Below, piece after piece: positions 26,166-33,361 of a DNA stretch of 64,000 nucleotides. The position numbers were made by a program, and so were the translations under genes. The DNA is from Rhizohabitans arisaemae (lineage in GTDB: Bacteria > Actinomycetota > Actinomycetes > Streptosporangiales > Streptosporangiaceae). How positions within the stretch are numbered: position 1 is the first letter of the stretch; the number at the start of each line of letters is the position of its first letter. Below the pieces are notes generated by a model. It made no database searches and was not told where the DNA came from. It saw only the letters and a list, made by a program, of their open reading frames with translations. The stretch lies in the NCBI RefSeq assembly GCF_025996515.1, contig NZ_BLRH01000029.1, positions 682,001-746,000 of the forward strand, written 5' to 3'.

Positions 26166-27414
26166 CGGCACCGCCTTCGCGGTCTTCGGCACGCCAGTCC
26201 TCGGGGAGCATGTGGTCGAGGACGTCGTCCACGGTGACCGCGCCGAGCAGGCGGCCGTCGTCGTCGATCACCGGGGCGGCGACCAGGTTGTAGGTGGCGA
26301 AGTAGGAGGCCACCCCGGGGAGCCGGATCCCGGCGCGCAGCGGGTCGACGGTCCGGTCGACGACCCCGCCGACCAGGGTGGATGGGGGTTCCCGGAGGAG
26401 GCGCTGGAAGTGGGCGACGCCGAGGAACCGGCCGGTCGGGGTCTCGGCGGGGGGCCTGGACACGTAGACCTGGGCGGCGAGCGCCGGGGTGAGGTCGGGG
26501 TTGCGGACGGCGGCGAGCGCGTCGGCGACGGTGGCGTCCGGGGTGAGGATCACCGGGTCGGTGGTCATGAGGCCACCCGCGGTGTCCTCGGGGTAGGTGA
26601 GGAGCCGGCGTACCGGGTCGGCTTCGTCGGGCTCCATGAGCTGGAGCAGGCGTTCGGCCCGGTCGGGCGGGAGTTCGTGGAGCAGGTCGGCCGCGTCGTC
26701 GGGGTTCATCGCTTCGAGCACGTCGGCGGCGCGTTCGGCGTCGAGGGTGTCGAGGATCTCCACCTGTTCGTCTTCGGGGAGTTCTTCCAGCAGGTCGGCG
26801 AGGCGTTCGTCCACGAGCGCGGCCGCGACCTGGGCGCGTCTGCGGAGGGGCAGGGAGCGGAGCGCGTTGGCCAGGTCGGCCGCTCTCAGCGTCTCGAAGG
26901 CGGCCAGCAGGTTGGCCGTGCCCTGGTCGGCCTGGAGTTCGCCGAAGCCGGTGACGTCGGCCCAGTCGACGATCTTCGTTTCCTGTCTTCGCCGGGACCG
27001 GCGCCGGAACCCGATCCCGGTTTCGACGGGCACGACGGCGACTTTGGAGATCACCCAGTCGGGTGGCCGCAGCCGCTCCATGGCCAGGTCGAGAACGGTC
27101 ACGGTCTTCGTGCCGACGGCGACCCGGAGGTCGAGGAGTTCGGCGATCGCCAGGGTCTCGGACGCGCGCTGCTCGAAGCGGCGCATGTTGATCTGACCGG
27201 TGAAGATGACGGCGCCCACCTGGATAGCGGTGACCCTGGTGATGGGGAGGAACACCCGGCGGCGGGGCTGGACTTCGACGACGAGCCCGTGGACGCGGGG
27301 CGGCTGGCCGGGGGCGCGCAGCCCGACCACGATGTCCCGTACCCGCCCGATCTGGTCGCCCGCGGGGTCGAAGACGGCGACGCCGGCCAGCCGGGCGATA
27401 AAGATCCTGCCCAT
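26152..27414 (-). CDS. MgtE intracellular-N-domain and CBS-pair protein with PRC-barrel-like N-terminus (Rv1232c-type)
   Basis: 420 residues from ATG 27414. Residues ~1-130 hold a PRC-barrel-like region (RLAGVAVFDPAGDQIGRVRD), then an MgtE-N superhelical domain (LEELPEDEQVEILDTLDAER, LEAMNPDDAADLLHELPPDR) and a CBS pair (LMTTDPVILTPDATVADALA ... VIDDDGRLLGAVTVDDVLDH). This is the magnesium-sensing half of MgtE without the transport channel, so it is probably a cytoplasmic sensor. It overlaps the DUF1003 gene downstream by 14 bp, suggesting joint function. Confidence 0.88.
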   Translation of the reverse strand: MGRIFIARLAGVAVFDPAGDQIGRVRDIVVGLRAPGQPPRVHGLVVEVQPRRRVFLPITRVTAIQVGAVIFTGQINMRRFEQRASETLAIAELLDLRVAVGTKTVTVLDLAMERLRPPDWVISKVAVVPVETGIGFRRRSRRRQETKIVDWADVTGFGELQADQGTANLLAAFETLRAADLANALRSLPLRRRAQVAAALVDERLADLLEELPEDEQVEILDTLDAERAADVLEAMNPDDAADLLHELPPDRAERLLQLMEPDEADPVRRLLTYPEDTAGGLMTTDPVILTPDATVADALAAVRNPDLTPALAAQVYVSRPPAETPTGRFLGVAHFQRLLREPPSTLVGGVVDRTVDPLRAGIRLPGVASYFATYNLVAAPVIDDDGRLLGAVTVDDVLDHMLPEDWRAEDREGGADGTP

Positions 27415-27547
27415 AGAGGCAGCGTAGCGAGCGGGGTTCCCCTGCCGGTGCTCCGGGACACGGGTTCGGGTCCGCGCGGGCGACAGCACCAAAGTTACTT
27501 GACACTCATTACGGATAATTGGGACAGTTTCCCGGGAGGTGTGGTGG

Positions 27548-28534
27548 ATGCGGCGGGTAGGGCTTGTTCTGGCATTGGTGTCGGTGGTGTGCTTCGCGTT
27601 CTCCGGACCGGCGGCCAAGCTGCTCAACCAGGCCGGGCTCACCTCGCTCCAGGCCGTGTGGATCCGGGTCCTGTTCGCCGCGGTCCTGATGTTCGCCGGG
27701 GTGGCGGCGCTAAAGCCGCAGGCGCTGCGCATCCCCCCGGGACGCCTCCGACACCTCGTCGGATACTGCCTCGTGGGCGTCGCCGGGACCCAGCTTCTGT
27801 TTTTCGCGGCGATCACCCGGCTCCCCGTCGGGATCGCCCTGCTGATCGAGTACACCGGGCCCGTCCTGGTGGTGCTCTGGGTCAGGTTCGTGCGCCGGAC
27901 GCGGCTGTCGGTCGGTGCCTACCTCGGTTCGGTCGTCGTCCTGATCGGCCTCGCCGTCGTCGTGGAGGCGTGGCAGGGGATCACCCTGGACGTCGTCGGC
28001 ATTCTGCTCGCCCTGGGCGCCGCCGCGGGTCTGGCCGGGTACTTCCTGCTCAGCGACGGCCACGGCAACGACATGGACCCACTGGGGCTGATCTCCTGGG
28101 GGTTCGTCGGCGGAGCGTTCGTCCTGGCGCCGCTCGCCACCCCGTGGTCCCTGCCGTGGGCCGCGTTCGGGGATTCGGTCTCACTCGGCGACCTGTCGAT
28201 TCCGGTGGCGTTCGCGGCGGGCTGGCTCGTCGTGGTGGGCACGGTGGTCGCCTACACCACGGGGGTCATGGCCGTCCGGCGGTTGTCGGCGGCCGTCGGG
28301 GCGACCGTCGCCTCCCTGGAGGTGGTGGCCGCCTCCGTCGTGGCCTTCCTCGTCCTCGGCGAGCGGCTCGGCCCGTTCCAGATCCTCGGCGGCCTGATCG
28401 TGCTCGTCGGGGTCTTCTTCGCCCAGCGGGCGACGGTACGGCTGCCGCAGGCCGGGCCCGTACCCGATCACGAGTCCGTTGAAGTGGACCCGTCCCCGGG
28501 CGCCCGGCCCGCCCTCCGCGGCGCGAGCGGCTAG
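27548..28534 (+). CDS. EamA/DMT-superfamily transporter
   Basis: 328 residues with ten predicted membrane helices in two EamA repeats (opening MRRVGLVLALVSVVCFAFSG; second repeat opening LGAAAGLAGYFLLSD). ATG 27548 follows GGGAGG by nine bases. Such carriers export amino acids, nucleosides or other metabolites (RhtA-like). A short Pro/Ala-rich tail ends it. Divergent from the CBS gene with a 133-bp gap. Substrate unknown. Confidence 0.88.
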   Translation: MRRVGLVLALVSVVCFAFSGPAAKLLNQAGLTSLQAVWIRVLFAAVLMFAGVAALKPQALRIPPGRLRHLVGYCLVGVAGTQLLFFAAITRLPVGIALLIEYTGPVLVVLWVRFVRRTRLSVGAYLGSVVVLIGLAVVVEAWQGITLDVVGILLALGAAAGLAGYFLLSDGHGNDMDPLGLISWGFVGGAFVLAPLATPWSLPWAAFGDSVSLGDLSIPVAFAAGWLVVVGTVVAYTTGVMAVRRLSAAVGATVASLEVVAASVVAFLVLGERLGPFQILGGLIVLVGVFFAQRATVRLPQAGPVPDHESVEVDPSPGARPALRGASG

Positions 28535-28568
28535 ACCGCCGGCCCGCGGAGCCCGTACGGCATGGGGG

Positions 28569-28931
28569 TCAGGTGCCTGTGGGGCGGAGTTTGAGGACGG
28601 TGGACTCGGCGGCCCAGCGCGCGGGCATGGACTCGGTGTCGGGGGCGTTGAGGCGCTCTTTGGCGAGGACGGGGACCGCGGCGTCCCACTCCTTCGTCCC
28701 CGGGGCCACCACGGTGACCTCGGCCTCGAAGGTGATGAGCGCACCCCCGGAGTCCTTGCTCCGCAGTGTCACCGGTGTCCGGGGCGTCGTGGCGAGGCCG
28801 GGCAGTCGCTGCTCGGCCCCGCCGGTGACCAGGTAGATCGCGCCGTCATGCCAGACGTGCCAGGCGAGGCGCGATCCGACCCACAGCACACCCGATTTCT
28901 TGGCTGCTTCTTCGATCAGCGGCAGGCTCAC
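28569..28931 (-). CDS. FMN-binding split-barrel (pyridoxamine 5'-phosphate oxidase-like) protein
   Basis: 120 residues from a GTG that overlaps the bioY stop (GTGA). The small beta-barrel pattern (SGVLWVGSRLAWHVWHDGAI, PVTLRSKDSGGALITFEAEV, then WDAAVPVLAKERLNA) fits PNPOx-like FMN-binding proteins of actinobacteria. Flavin or F420 binding and activity are unproven. Translational coupling to bioY is the only functional hint. Confidence 0.65.
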   Translation of the reverse strand: MSLPLIEEAAKKSGVLWVGSRLAWHVWHDGAIYLVTGGAEQRLPGLATTPRTPVTLRSKDSGGALITFEAEVTVVAPGTKEWDAAVPVLAKERLNAPDTESMPARWAAESTVLKLRPTGT

Positions 28932-29512
28932 CGCTCCAGCTTGCCACGCCCTCCGGCCAGCTTCCAGGCGGCGGGGAGCAGGCCCGCGGCAAGAGCGATC
29001 TTGATGCCGTCGCCGATGAGGAACGGGACGACGCCCTTGGCGAGCGCGGTGGACAGGTCCATGCCGGTCGAGCTCATCAGCCACGGCACGCCGACCGCGT
29101 AGATGAGCAGGGTGCCCAGCGCCATCGTCACCACGGTGCGCACGACCGTGCGGTCCCCGCCGCGCCGGGCGAGCGCGCCGACCACGACGGCGGCGAGGAG
29201 GAACCCGAACACGTAGCCGAGGGTCGGCACCGCCCATCCGGAGTTGCCTCCGGCGAACCACGGAACCCCGGCCACGCCGGCGGCGAGATAGAGGACCATG
29301 CTGAGCGCGGCGCGGTGGAAGCCGAGCGCGGCGCCGGAGAGCAGCACGACGAGGGTCTGGAAGCTGAAGGGCACGACCGTGCCGGGTATGGGGAAGGTGA
29401 GCTGCGCGGAAATGCCGGTGAGCACGGCTGCGCCGACCACCAGGCCGACGTCCCTGACGAGCTTGCCGGGCACAAGATCCGACAAAACCGGGACAGTCTG
29501 CGTATTTGCCAT
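28928..29512 (-). CDS. bioY: BioY biotin transporter (ECF S component)
   Basis: 194 residues, about six membrane helices. BioY signatures: GISAQLTFPIPGTVVPFSFQ then TLVVLLSGAALGF, GGNSGWAVPTLGYVFGFLLA and a C-terminal PFLIGDGIKIALAAGLLPAA. BioY binds biotin and works alone or with the EcfAT energising unit, which is not in the window. ATG 29512 follows AGGAGGAAATC. The start overlaps nothing; its stop is coupled to the split-barrel gene. Confidence 0.94.
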   Translation of the reverse strand: MANTQTVPVLSDLVPGKLVRDVGLVVGAAVLTGISAQLTFPIPGTVVPFSFQTLVVLLSGAALGFHRAALSMVLYLAAGVAGVPWFAGGNSGWAVPTLGYVFGFLLAAVVVGALARRGGDRTVVRTVVTMALGTLLIYAVGVPWLMSSTGMDLSTALAKGVVPFLIGDGIKIALAAGLLPAAWKLAGGRGKLER

Positions 29513-29542
29513 GATTTCCTCCTAATCCACACCTATTCTTCG

Positions 29543-29560
29543 GGTAAGGGGTCGCTTACC
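29543..29560. promoter_or_regulatory. Inverted repeat upstream of bioY (possible operator)
   Basis: GGTAAG (29543-29548) and CTTACC (29555-29560) form a perfect 6-bp inverted repeat with a 6-nt spacer about 30 bp upstream of the bioY start codon, in the 208-bp divergent gap to the CoA-lyase gene. A repressor site for biotin control is plausible but not matched to a known consensus. Confidence 0.4.
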
Positions 29561-29720
29561 GGTACGCCACCCCGGTCAACAACCGCGAGATCCCTTTGTG
29601 GGTCTTCTACAGGCGACCGCCGGAGTCCCGATCGAGCGGGCGCCGAGTCGACCACAGCGTGCCGTCCGGCCTCGGCTAGCGTGGACGTCACCCGGCAACT
29701 CTGGAGAAAGGACCGCCTAG

Positions 29721-30674
29721 ATGGGGTCGAGCCCGCGTTCCCGCCGTTCGTGCCTGGCCGTGCCCGGAAGCAACCCGCGCTTTCTGGAGAAGGCGCAGGG
29801 GCTCGCGGTGGACGAGGTCTTCCTCGACCTGGAGGACGCGGTCGCCCCCCTCGCCAAGGAGCAGGCCCGCAAGAACGTCGTCGCCGCCCTCCGCGAGGGC
29901 GACTGGAGCGGCAAGATCCGTGCCGTACGGGTCAACGACCTCGCCACCCGGTGGACCTACCGGGACGTCATCGAGGTGGTCGAGGGCGCGGGCGACCGCC
30001 TGGACTGCCTCATCCTGCCGAAGGTGCAGGACCCGGCCCAGGTGCGGTGGCTGGACATCCTGCTCACCCAGATCGAGAAGACGGTCGGCCTGCCCGTGGG
30101 CCGGATCGGGGTGGAGGCGCAGATCGAGGACGCCCGGGGTCTGGTCAACGTGGACGCGATCGCCGCGAGCAGCCCCCGCCTGGAGGCGCTCGTCTTCGGC
30201 CCCGCCGACTTCATGGCCTCGATCAACATGCGCACGCTCGTCGTCGGCGAGCAGCCTCCCGGATACACCGAGGGCGACGCGTACCACTACATCCTGATGC
30301 GGATCCTGCTGGCGGCGCGTACCTGTGATCTCCAGGCCGTGGACGGTCCCTATCTCAAGATCCACGATGTGGAGGGCTACCGGCGGGCGGCCCGGCGCTC
30401 GGCGGCGCTCGGCTTCGACGGGAAGTGGGTGCTCCACCCCGCCCAGGTGGCGGCGGCCAACGAGGTGTTCTCCCCGGACCAGGACGCCTTCGACCAGGCC
30501 GAACTGATCCTCGCCGCCTACGAGCACGCCACGGGCCACCGGCTGCGCGGCGCGGTGATGCTCGGCGACGAGATGATCGACGAAGCCTCCAGGAAGATGG
30601 CCCTGGTCGTCTCGGCCAAGGGCCGGGCCGCCGGCATGACCCCCACCAAGACCTTCGAACCCCCGCCGGAGTGA
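29721..30674 (+). CDS. HpcH/HpaI-family CoA-ester lyase (CitE/malyl-CoA lyase-like)
   Basis: 317 residues; ATG 29721 after GGAGAAAGGA. TIM-barrel motifs: CLAVPGSNPRFLEKAQGLAV, DEVFLDLEDAVAP (metal-binding acidic residues), KIRAVRVND (substrate Arg), IGVEAQIEDARGL (catalytic Glu) and LVFGPADFMASINM. Enzymes of this family cleave or form malyl-CoA, beta-methylmalyl-CoA, citramalyl-CoA or similar esters with Mg2+. The long C-terminal part (FDGKWVLHPAQVAAANEVFS) fits malyl-CoA lyase-like members. No pathway neighbours narrow the substrate. Confidence 0.85.
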   Translation: MGSSPRSRRSCLAVPGSNPRFLEKAQGLAVDEVFLDLEDAVAPLAKEQARKNVVAALREGDWSGKIRAVRVNDLATRWTYRDVIEVVEGAGDRLDCLILPKVQDPAQVRWLDILLTQIEKTVGLPVGRIGVEAQIEDARGLVNVDAIAASSPRLEALVFGPADFMASINMRTLVVGEQPPGYTEGDAYHYILMRILLAARTCDLQAVDGPYLKIHDVEGYRRAARRSAALGFDGKWVLHPAQVAAANEVFSPDQDAFDQAELILAAYEHATGHRLRGAVMLGDEMIDEASRKMALVVSAKGRAAGMTPTKTFEPPPE

Positions 30675-30842
30675 GGGGCCTTTGGTCCGGACGTCTGCGA
30701 CGCGTCCGGCCCGCCGATTCGGGCGCGCGTCACGCGCGTCGGTCCGCACGTCCCCATGCCGGAGACGGTAGGACGGAACACCGCGGACCCCCGGCCGCGA
30801 CATACAACCGATCAAGAAAGACCACATATGCAGGAGTCGCAG

Positions 30843-31919
30843 ATGTCCGGACCCGACCGTGAGCCCGATTCGAATCCTCCGGACGGGCGCGCTTCGGAGC
30901 CGGCCGTGCCCGAGGGCACCGGGGGCTTGAGCGGAGGACCGGAGGGTACGGGCGTGCCGCTGGGGTACGGTCCGCCCCCCGGCCCGCCCGCCATGCGTCC
31001 GGCGCCCCAGGTGCGCACGTCCTGGACGGTGTCCGCGCCGCCCGGGACGCCCTACCACCGGCTCGGCCGCACCCCGCTGCACCGCTGGTGGCGTCCGGTC
31101 CTCGGCACCGGGCTGGTGGTCGGCGGCGCACTGGTCACCACCATGCTGACGATCTTCGTCGGAATACTGATCGCCTATGCGGGAGGGATCTCGGTCTTCC
31201 CCGGGGGCAGGCTGTTCGGGGAGCCCCTGCTGGAGCTGGGCGTCACCCTGGCCGGGCTGGCGCTCGTGCTCCCGGTGGTGTTCTTCACGGTCTGGTTCGT
31301 GGGGCGCCGGCCACCCGGCACCGTCTCCTCGGTGGCCGGGCGGCTGCGCTGGCGGTGGATGCTGCTGTGCTCGGCGGTCGCGGTGGTGGCGGTGGTCCTC
31401 GCCCAGCTCGCGGTGCTGCTGACCCTCACCCTCTCCGGCGGCCGGTCCGAGACCGTGTTCGGCTGGGTGGGCTGGGAGCGGTTCCTGCCCGCGTTGATCG
31501 TGACGCTCCTGCTGGTGCCGTTCCAGGCGGCCGCCGAGGAGTACGCGATCCGGGGCTGGCTGCTTCAGGCGTTCGGGTCCTTCTTCCGCAACCCCTGGCC
31601 GGGCATCCTGCTGGGGTCCGTGGCGTTCACCTACCTGCACGCGTACACCGACTGGGGCATCGTGGACGTCTTCACCTTCGGGGTGGTGGCCGCCTGGCTC
31701 ACGGTCCGCACCGGCGGGCTGGAGGCGGCGATCGCGCTGCACGTGGTGAACAACGTGGTGGCGTTCGGGGTGACCGCCGCCGCGGGACAGCTGGAGTCGG
31801 CGCTGAAGCAGGGGGCGGTGCCGTGGCAGTCGATCGTGGGCACGGTCGTCCAAATGGCGATCTTCACGATCTGCGTGGTCGTTCTGGCTCGGCGCAAAGG
31901 GGTGCGCACGACGTCCTGA
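30843..31919 (+). CDS. CPBP-family intramembrane metalloprotease
   Basis: 358 residues from ATG 30843, which has AGGAG six bases upstream (better than ATG 30828). The N-terminal ~85 residues are Pro/Gly-rich and disordered. The CPBP/Abi domain shows its catalytic motifs in order: EEYAIRGWLL (EExxxR), FTYLHAYTDW (FxxxH) and HVVNNVVAFG (HxxxN), within about eight membrane helices. Such enzymes process prenylated or membrane peptides, including bacteriocin-type substrates. The 168-bp gap upstream holds GC-rich inverted repeats (for example 30696-30718) without a T-run. Confidence 0.87.
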   Translation: MSGPDREPDSNPPDGRASEPAVPEGTGGLSGGPEGTGVPLGYGPPPGPPAMRPAPQVRTSWTVSAPPGTPYHRLGRTPLHRWWRPVLGTGLVVGGALVTTMLTIFVGILIAYAGGISVFPGGRLFGEPLLELGVTLAGLALVLPVVFFTVWFVGRRPPGTVSSVAGRLRWRWMLLCSAVAVVAVVLAQLAVLLTLTLSGGRSETVFGWVGWERFLPALIVTLLLVPFQAAAEEYAIRGWLLQAFGSFFRNPWPGILLGSVAFTYLHAYTDWGIVDVFTFGVVAAWLTVRTGGLEAAIALHVVNNVVAFGVTAAAGQLESALKQGAVPWQSIVGTVVQMAIFTICVVVLARRKGVRTTS

Positions 31920-31939
31920 ACGGCCGGGAGAGGAGGGCC

Positions 31940-32986
31940 ATGTCGGCGAAGGTGTTGTCGGAGCGCCTGCTCAGGCAGGCACGGGCGTGTGCGTCGCTGG
32001 GTTCGCCGATGTACGCGAACCTGCTGGAGCGGGCCGCCGAGGACGTCGTACGGGACGGGATCACCGCCGAGGTGCTCGCCGGTCACGAGCATGAGCACGA
32101 TCGGTCCGCGCTGGAACTGCGGCTGCTCGGGGTGGTGCATCGGATGGTGCTGGAGGGCAGGCTGCCCGAGCTGGCGGCCCACTATCCGAGCGCCGGGGGC
32201 GCACGCGATCCGCTGCTGGCCTGGCCGGTGTTCGCCGGGGTGCTGGCCGAGTACCGCGACGAGATCCGGTCCGGGCTCGGCGCGCCGCCGCAGACCAACG
32301 AGATCGGCCGTTCGGTACCGCTGATCGGCGGGCTTCGGCACGTGGCGGCCGCGACCGGGCTGCCCATCCGGCTGCTGGAGATCGGCAGCAGCGCCGGTCT
32401 GAACCTCCGGGCCGACCGGTTCCGCTACCGGGACGGTCCGTGGTCCTTGGGCCCCGAGGGTTCTCCGGTGGTGTTCGAGGAGGTCTGGGAGCCCGGGCGG
32501 GGGCCGCAGGGGGAGACCCCGGTGGTGGTGGACCGGGTGGGGTGCGACGTCGCCCCCATCGACCCCACGACCCGGCAGGGCCGGTTGCGGCTGCTCTCCT
32601 ACGTCTGGCCCGACCAGCCTGACCGGATCGCCCGGCTTCGCGCGGCCTGCGAGGTGGCGGAGGAGACCCCCGCGCGTCTGGTCAGGGCGGGCGCCGCGGA
32701 CTTCCTCGCCGGGATCGTCCTCAAGGGAGGTCAGGCCACCGTGGTCTGGCATTCGGTGATGCGGCAGTACGTCTCCGACGGAGAGTGGGCGCGGACCGAG
32801 GGGGAGCTCGCCAGGCTCGCCGCCGCGGCCGAGGTGGACCGCCCCTTCGGGTACGTCACCTTCGAGCCTCGCTCGAACCGGGATCGTCGTCTGGTCTACG
32901 CGGTCGCCGTCCGGTTGTGGCCGGGTGGCGAGGAGCGCATCATCGGCGAGGCCGCCGCGCACGGGATCCCCGCGACCTGGTACTGA
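31940..32986 (+). CDS. DUF2332 protein
   Basis: 348 residues, ATG 31940 after GAGAGGAGGG, 20 bp behind the CPBP gene and probably on its transcript. Features: RACASLGSPMYANLLERAAE near the N-terminus, PIRLLEIGSSAGLNLRADRF (a SAM-methyltransferase-like GxxxG turn), then VVDRVGCDVAPIDPTTRQGR, LRLLSYVWPDQPDRIARL, TVVWHSVMRQYV. DUF2332 is a conserved actinobacterial and proteobacterial family that looks like a divergent Rossmann methyltransferase; activity is not established. Confidence 0.82.
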   Translation: MSAKVLSERLLRQARACASLGSPMYANLLERAAEDVVRDGITAEVLAGHEHEHDRSALELRLLGVVHRMVLEGRLPELAAHYPSAGGARDPLLAWPVFAGVLAEYRDEIRSGLGAPPQTNEIGRSVPLIGGLRHVAAATGLPIRLLEIGSSAGLNLRADRFRYRDGPWSLGPEGSPVVFEEVWEPGRGPQGETPVVVDRVGCDVAPIDPTTRQGRLRLLSYVWPDQPDRIARLRAACEVAEETPARLVRAGAADFLAGIVLKGGQATVVWHSVMRQYVSDGEWARTEGELARLAAAAEVDRPFGYVTFEPRSNRDRRLVYAVAVRLWPGGEERIIGEAAAHGIPATWY

Positions 32987-33361
32987 CCGCTCCGGCGCCT
33001 TGAGATAGCGGACAACCAATGTCAATGCCGACAATCGGTGTGCCTTAGATATGTCGTGTCCTAAAACTCAACAATTCCCCGCTAATCACCTTGAGTTCGG
33101 TGGAGAAGACAACCGGGAAAGATGCCAGAAAGGAGGGCAAGTTGATCTTGTGGTGGCGCGGGAACCCCGTCCCGGTCTAGCTTCTTGGCTCCGGGAAGTG
33201 AGCACGCATGGCGATCTGGGTATCAGTATGATCATGCGTAATTTGCCACAAGCGAGGGTCAATGTGGCAGATGCGCGGTGCTGCTGGCGTACGGTCCAAA
33301 ATTGCGGCGTATAGGCGGCAATTCCGGGCCACGGTACGCTGCCGACAAGGAGGTGCTACGC
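32987..33361 (+). promoter_or_regulatory. Structured 375-bp leader region upstream of the large propeller protein
   Basis: No ordinary gene fits here and the base composition is clearly lower in GC than its surroundings. Three 7-bp perfect inverted repeats follow each other: 33065-33071/33091-33097, 33204-33210/33233-33239 and 33244-33250/33263-33269. A 12-codon reading frame with a perfect Shine-Dalgarno (separate entry) lies between the first two. Together this looks like a regulated 5' leader. No known riboswitch consensus was recognised. Confidence 0.5.
33142..33180 (+). CDS. Possible 12-residue leader peptide
   Basis: TTG start at 33142 with AGGAGG (33131-33136) five bases upstream, encoding MILWWRGNPVPV and then TAG. 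The site is a perfect anti-SD match in a region without other genes. The peptide is Trp/Arg/Pro-rich, as in attenuator or sensor leader peptides, but no known leader family is matched. It could be chance; the strong ribosome-binding site is the argument for it. Confidence 0.35.
   Translation: MILWWRGNPVPV

Noticed and set aside
26212-28482. A 756-codon plus-strand frame across the CBS and EamA genes
   Set aside because: Composed of shadow sequence of two well-supported genes; no family-like segment and no ribosome-binding site.
29688-31853. A 721-codon minus-strand frame opposite the CoA-lyase and CPBP genes
   Set aside because: Arg/Pro/His-rich shadow of two recognised proteins.
33051-33314. 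An 87-codon plus-strand frame in the leader region
   Set aside because: It crosses three dyads and lacks a ribosome-binding site; the 12-codon frame with perfect AGGAGG is the better candidate.
33278-33361. A 28-codon N-terminal extension of the large propeller protein
   Set aside because: The GTG at 33362 has AAGGAGGT at ideal spacing, whereas the upstream ATG has none.
33051-33361. A c-di-AMP (ydaO) or similar known riboswitch before the propeller gene
   Set aside because: The conserved core segments of that class could not be matched; only generic dyads are present.
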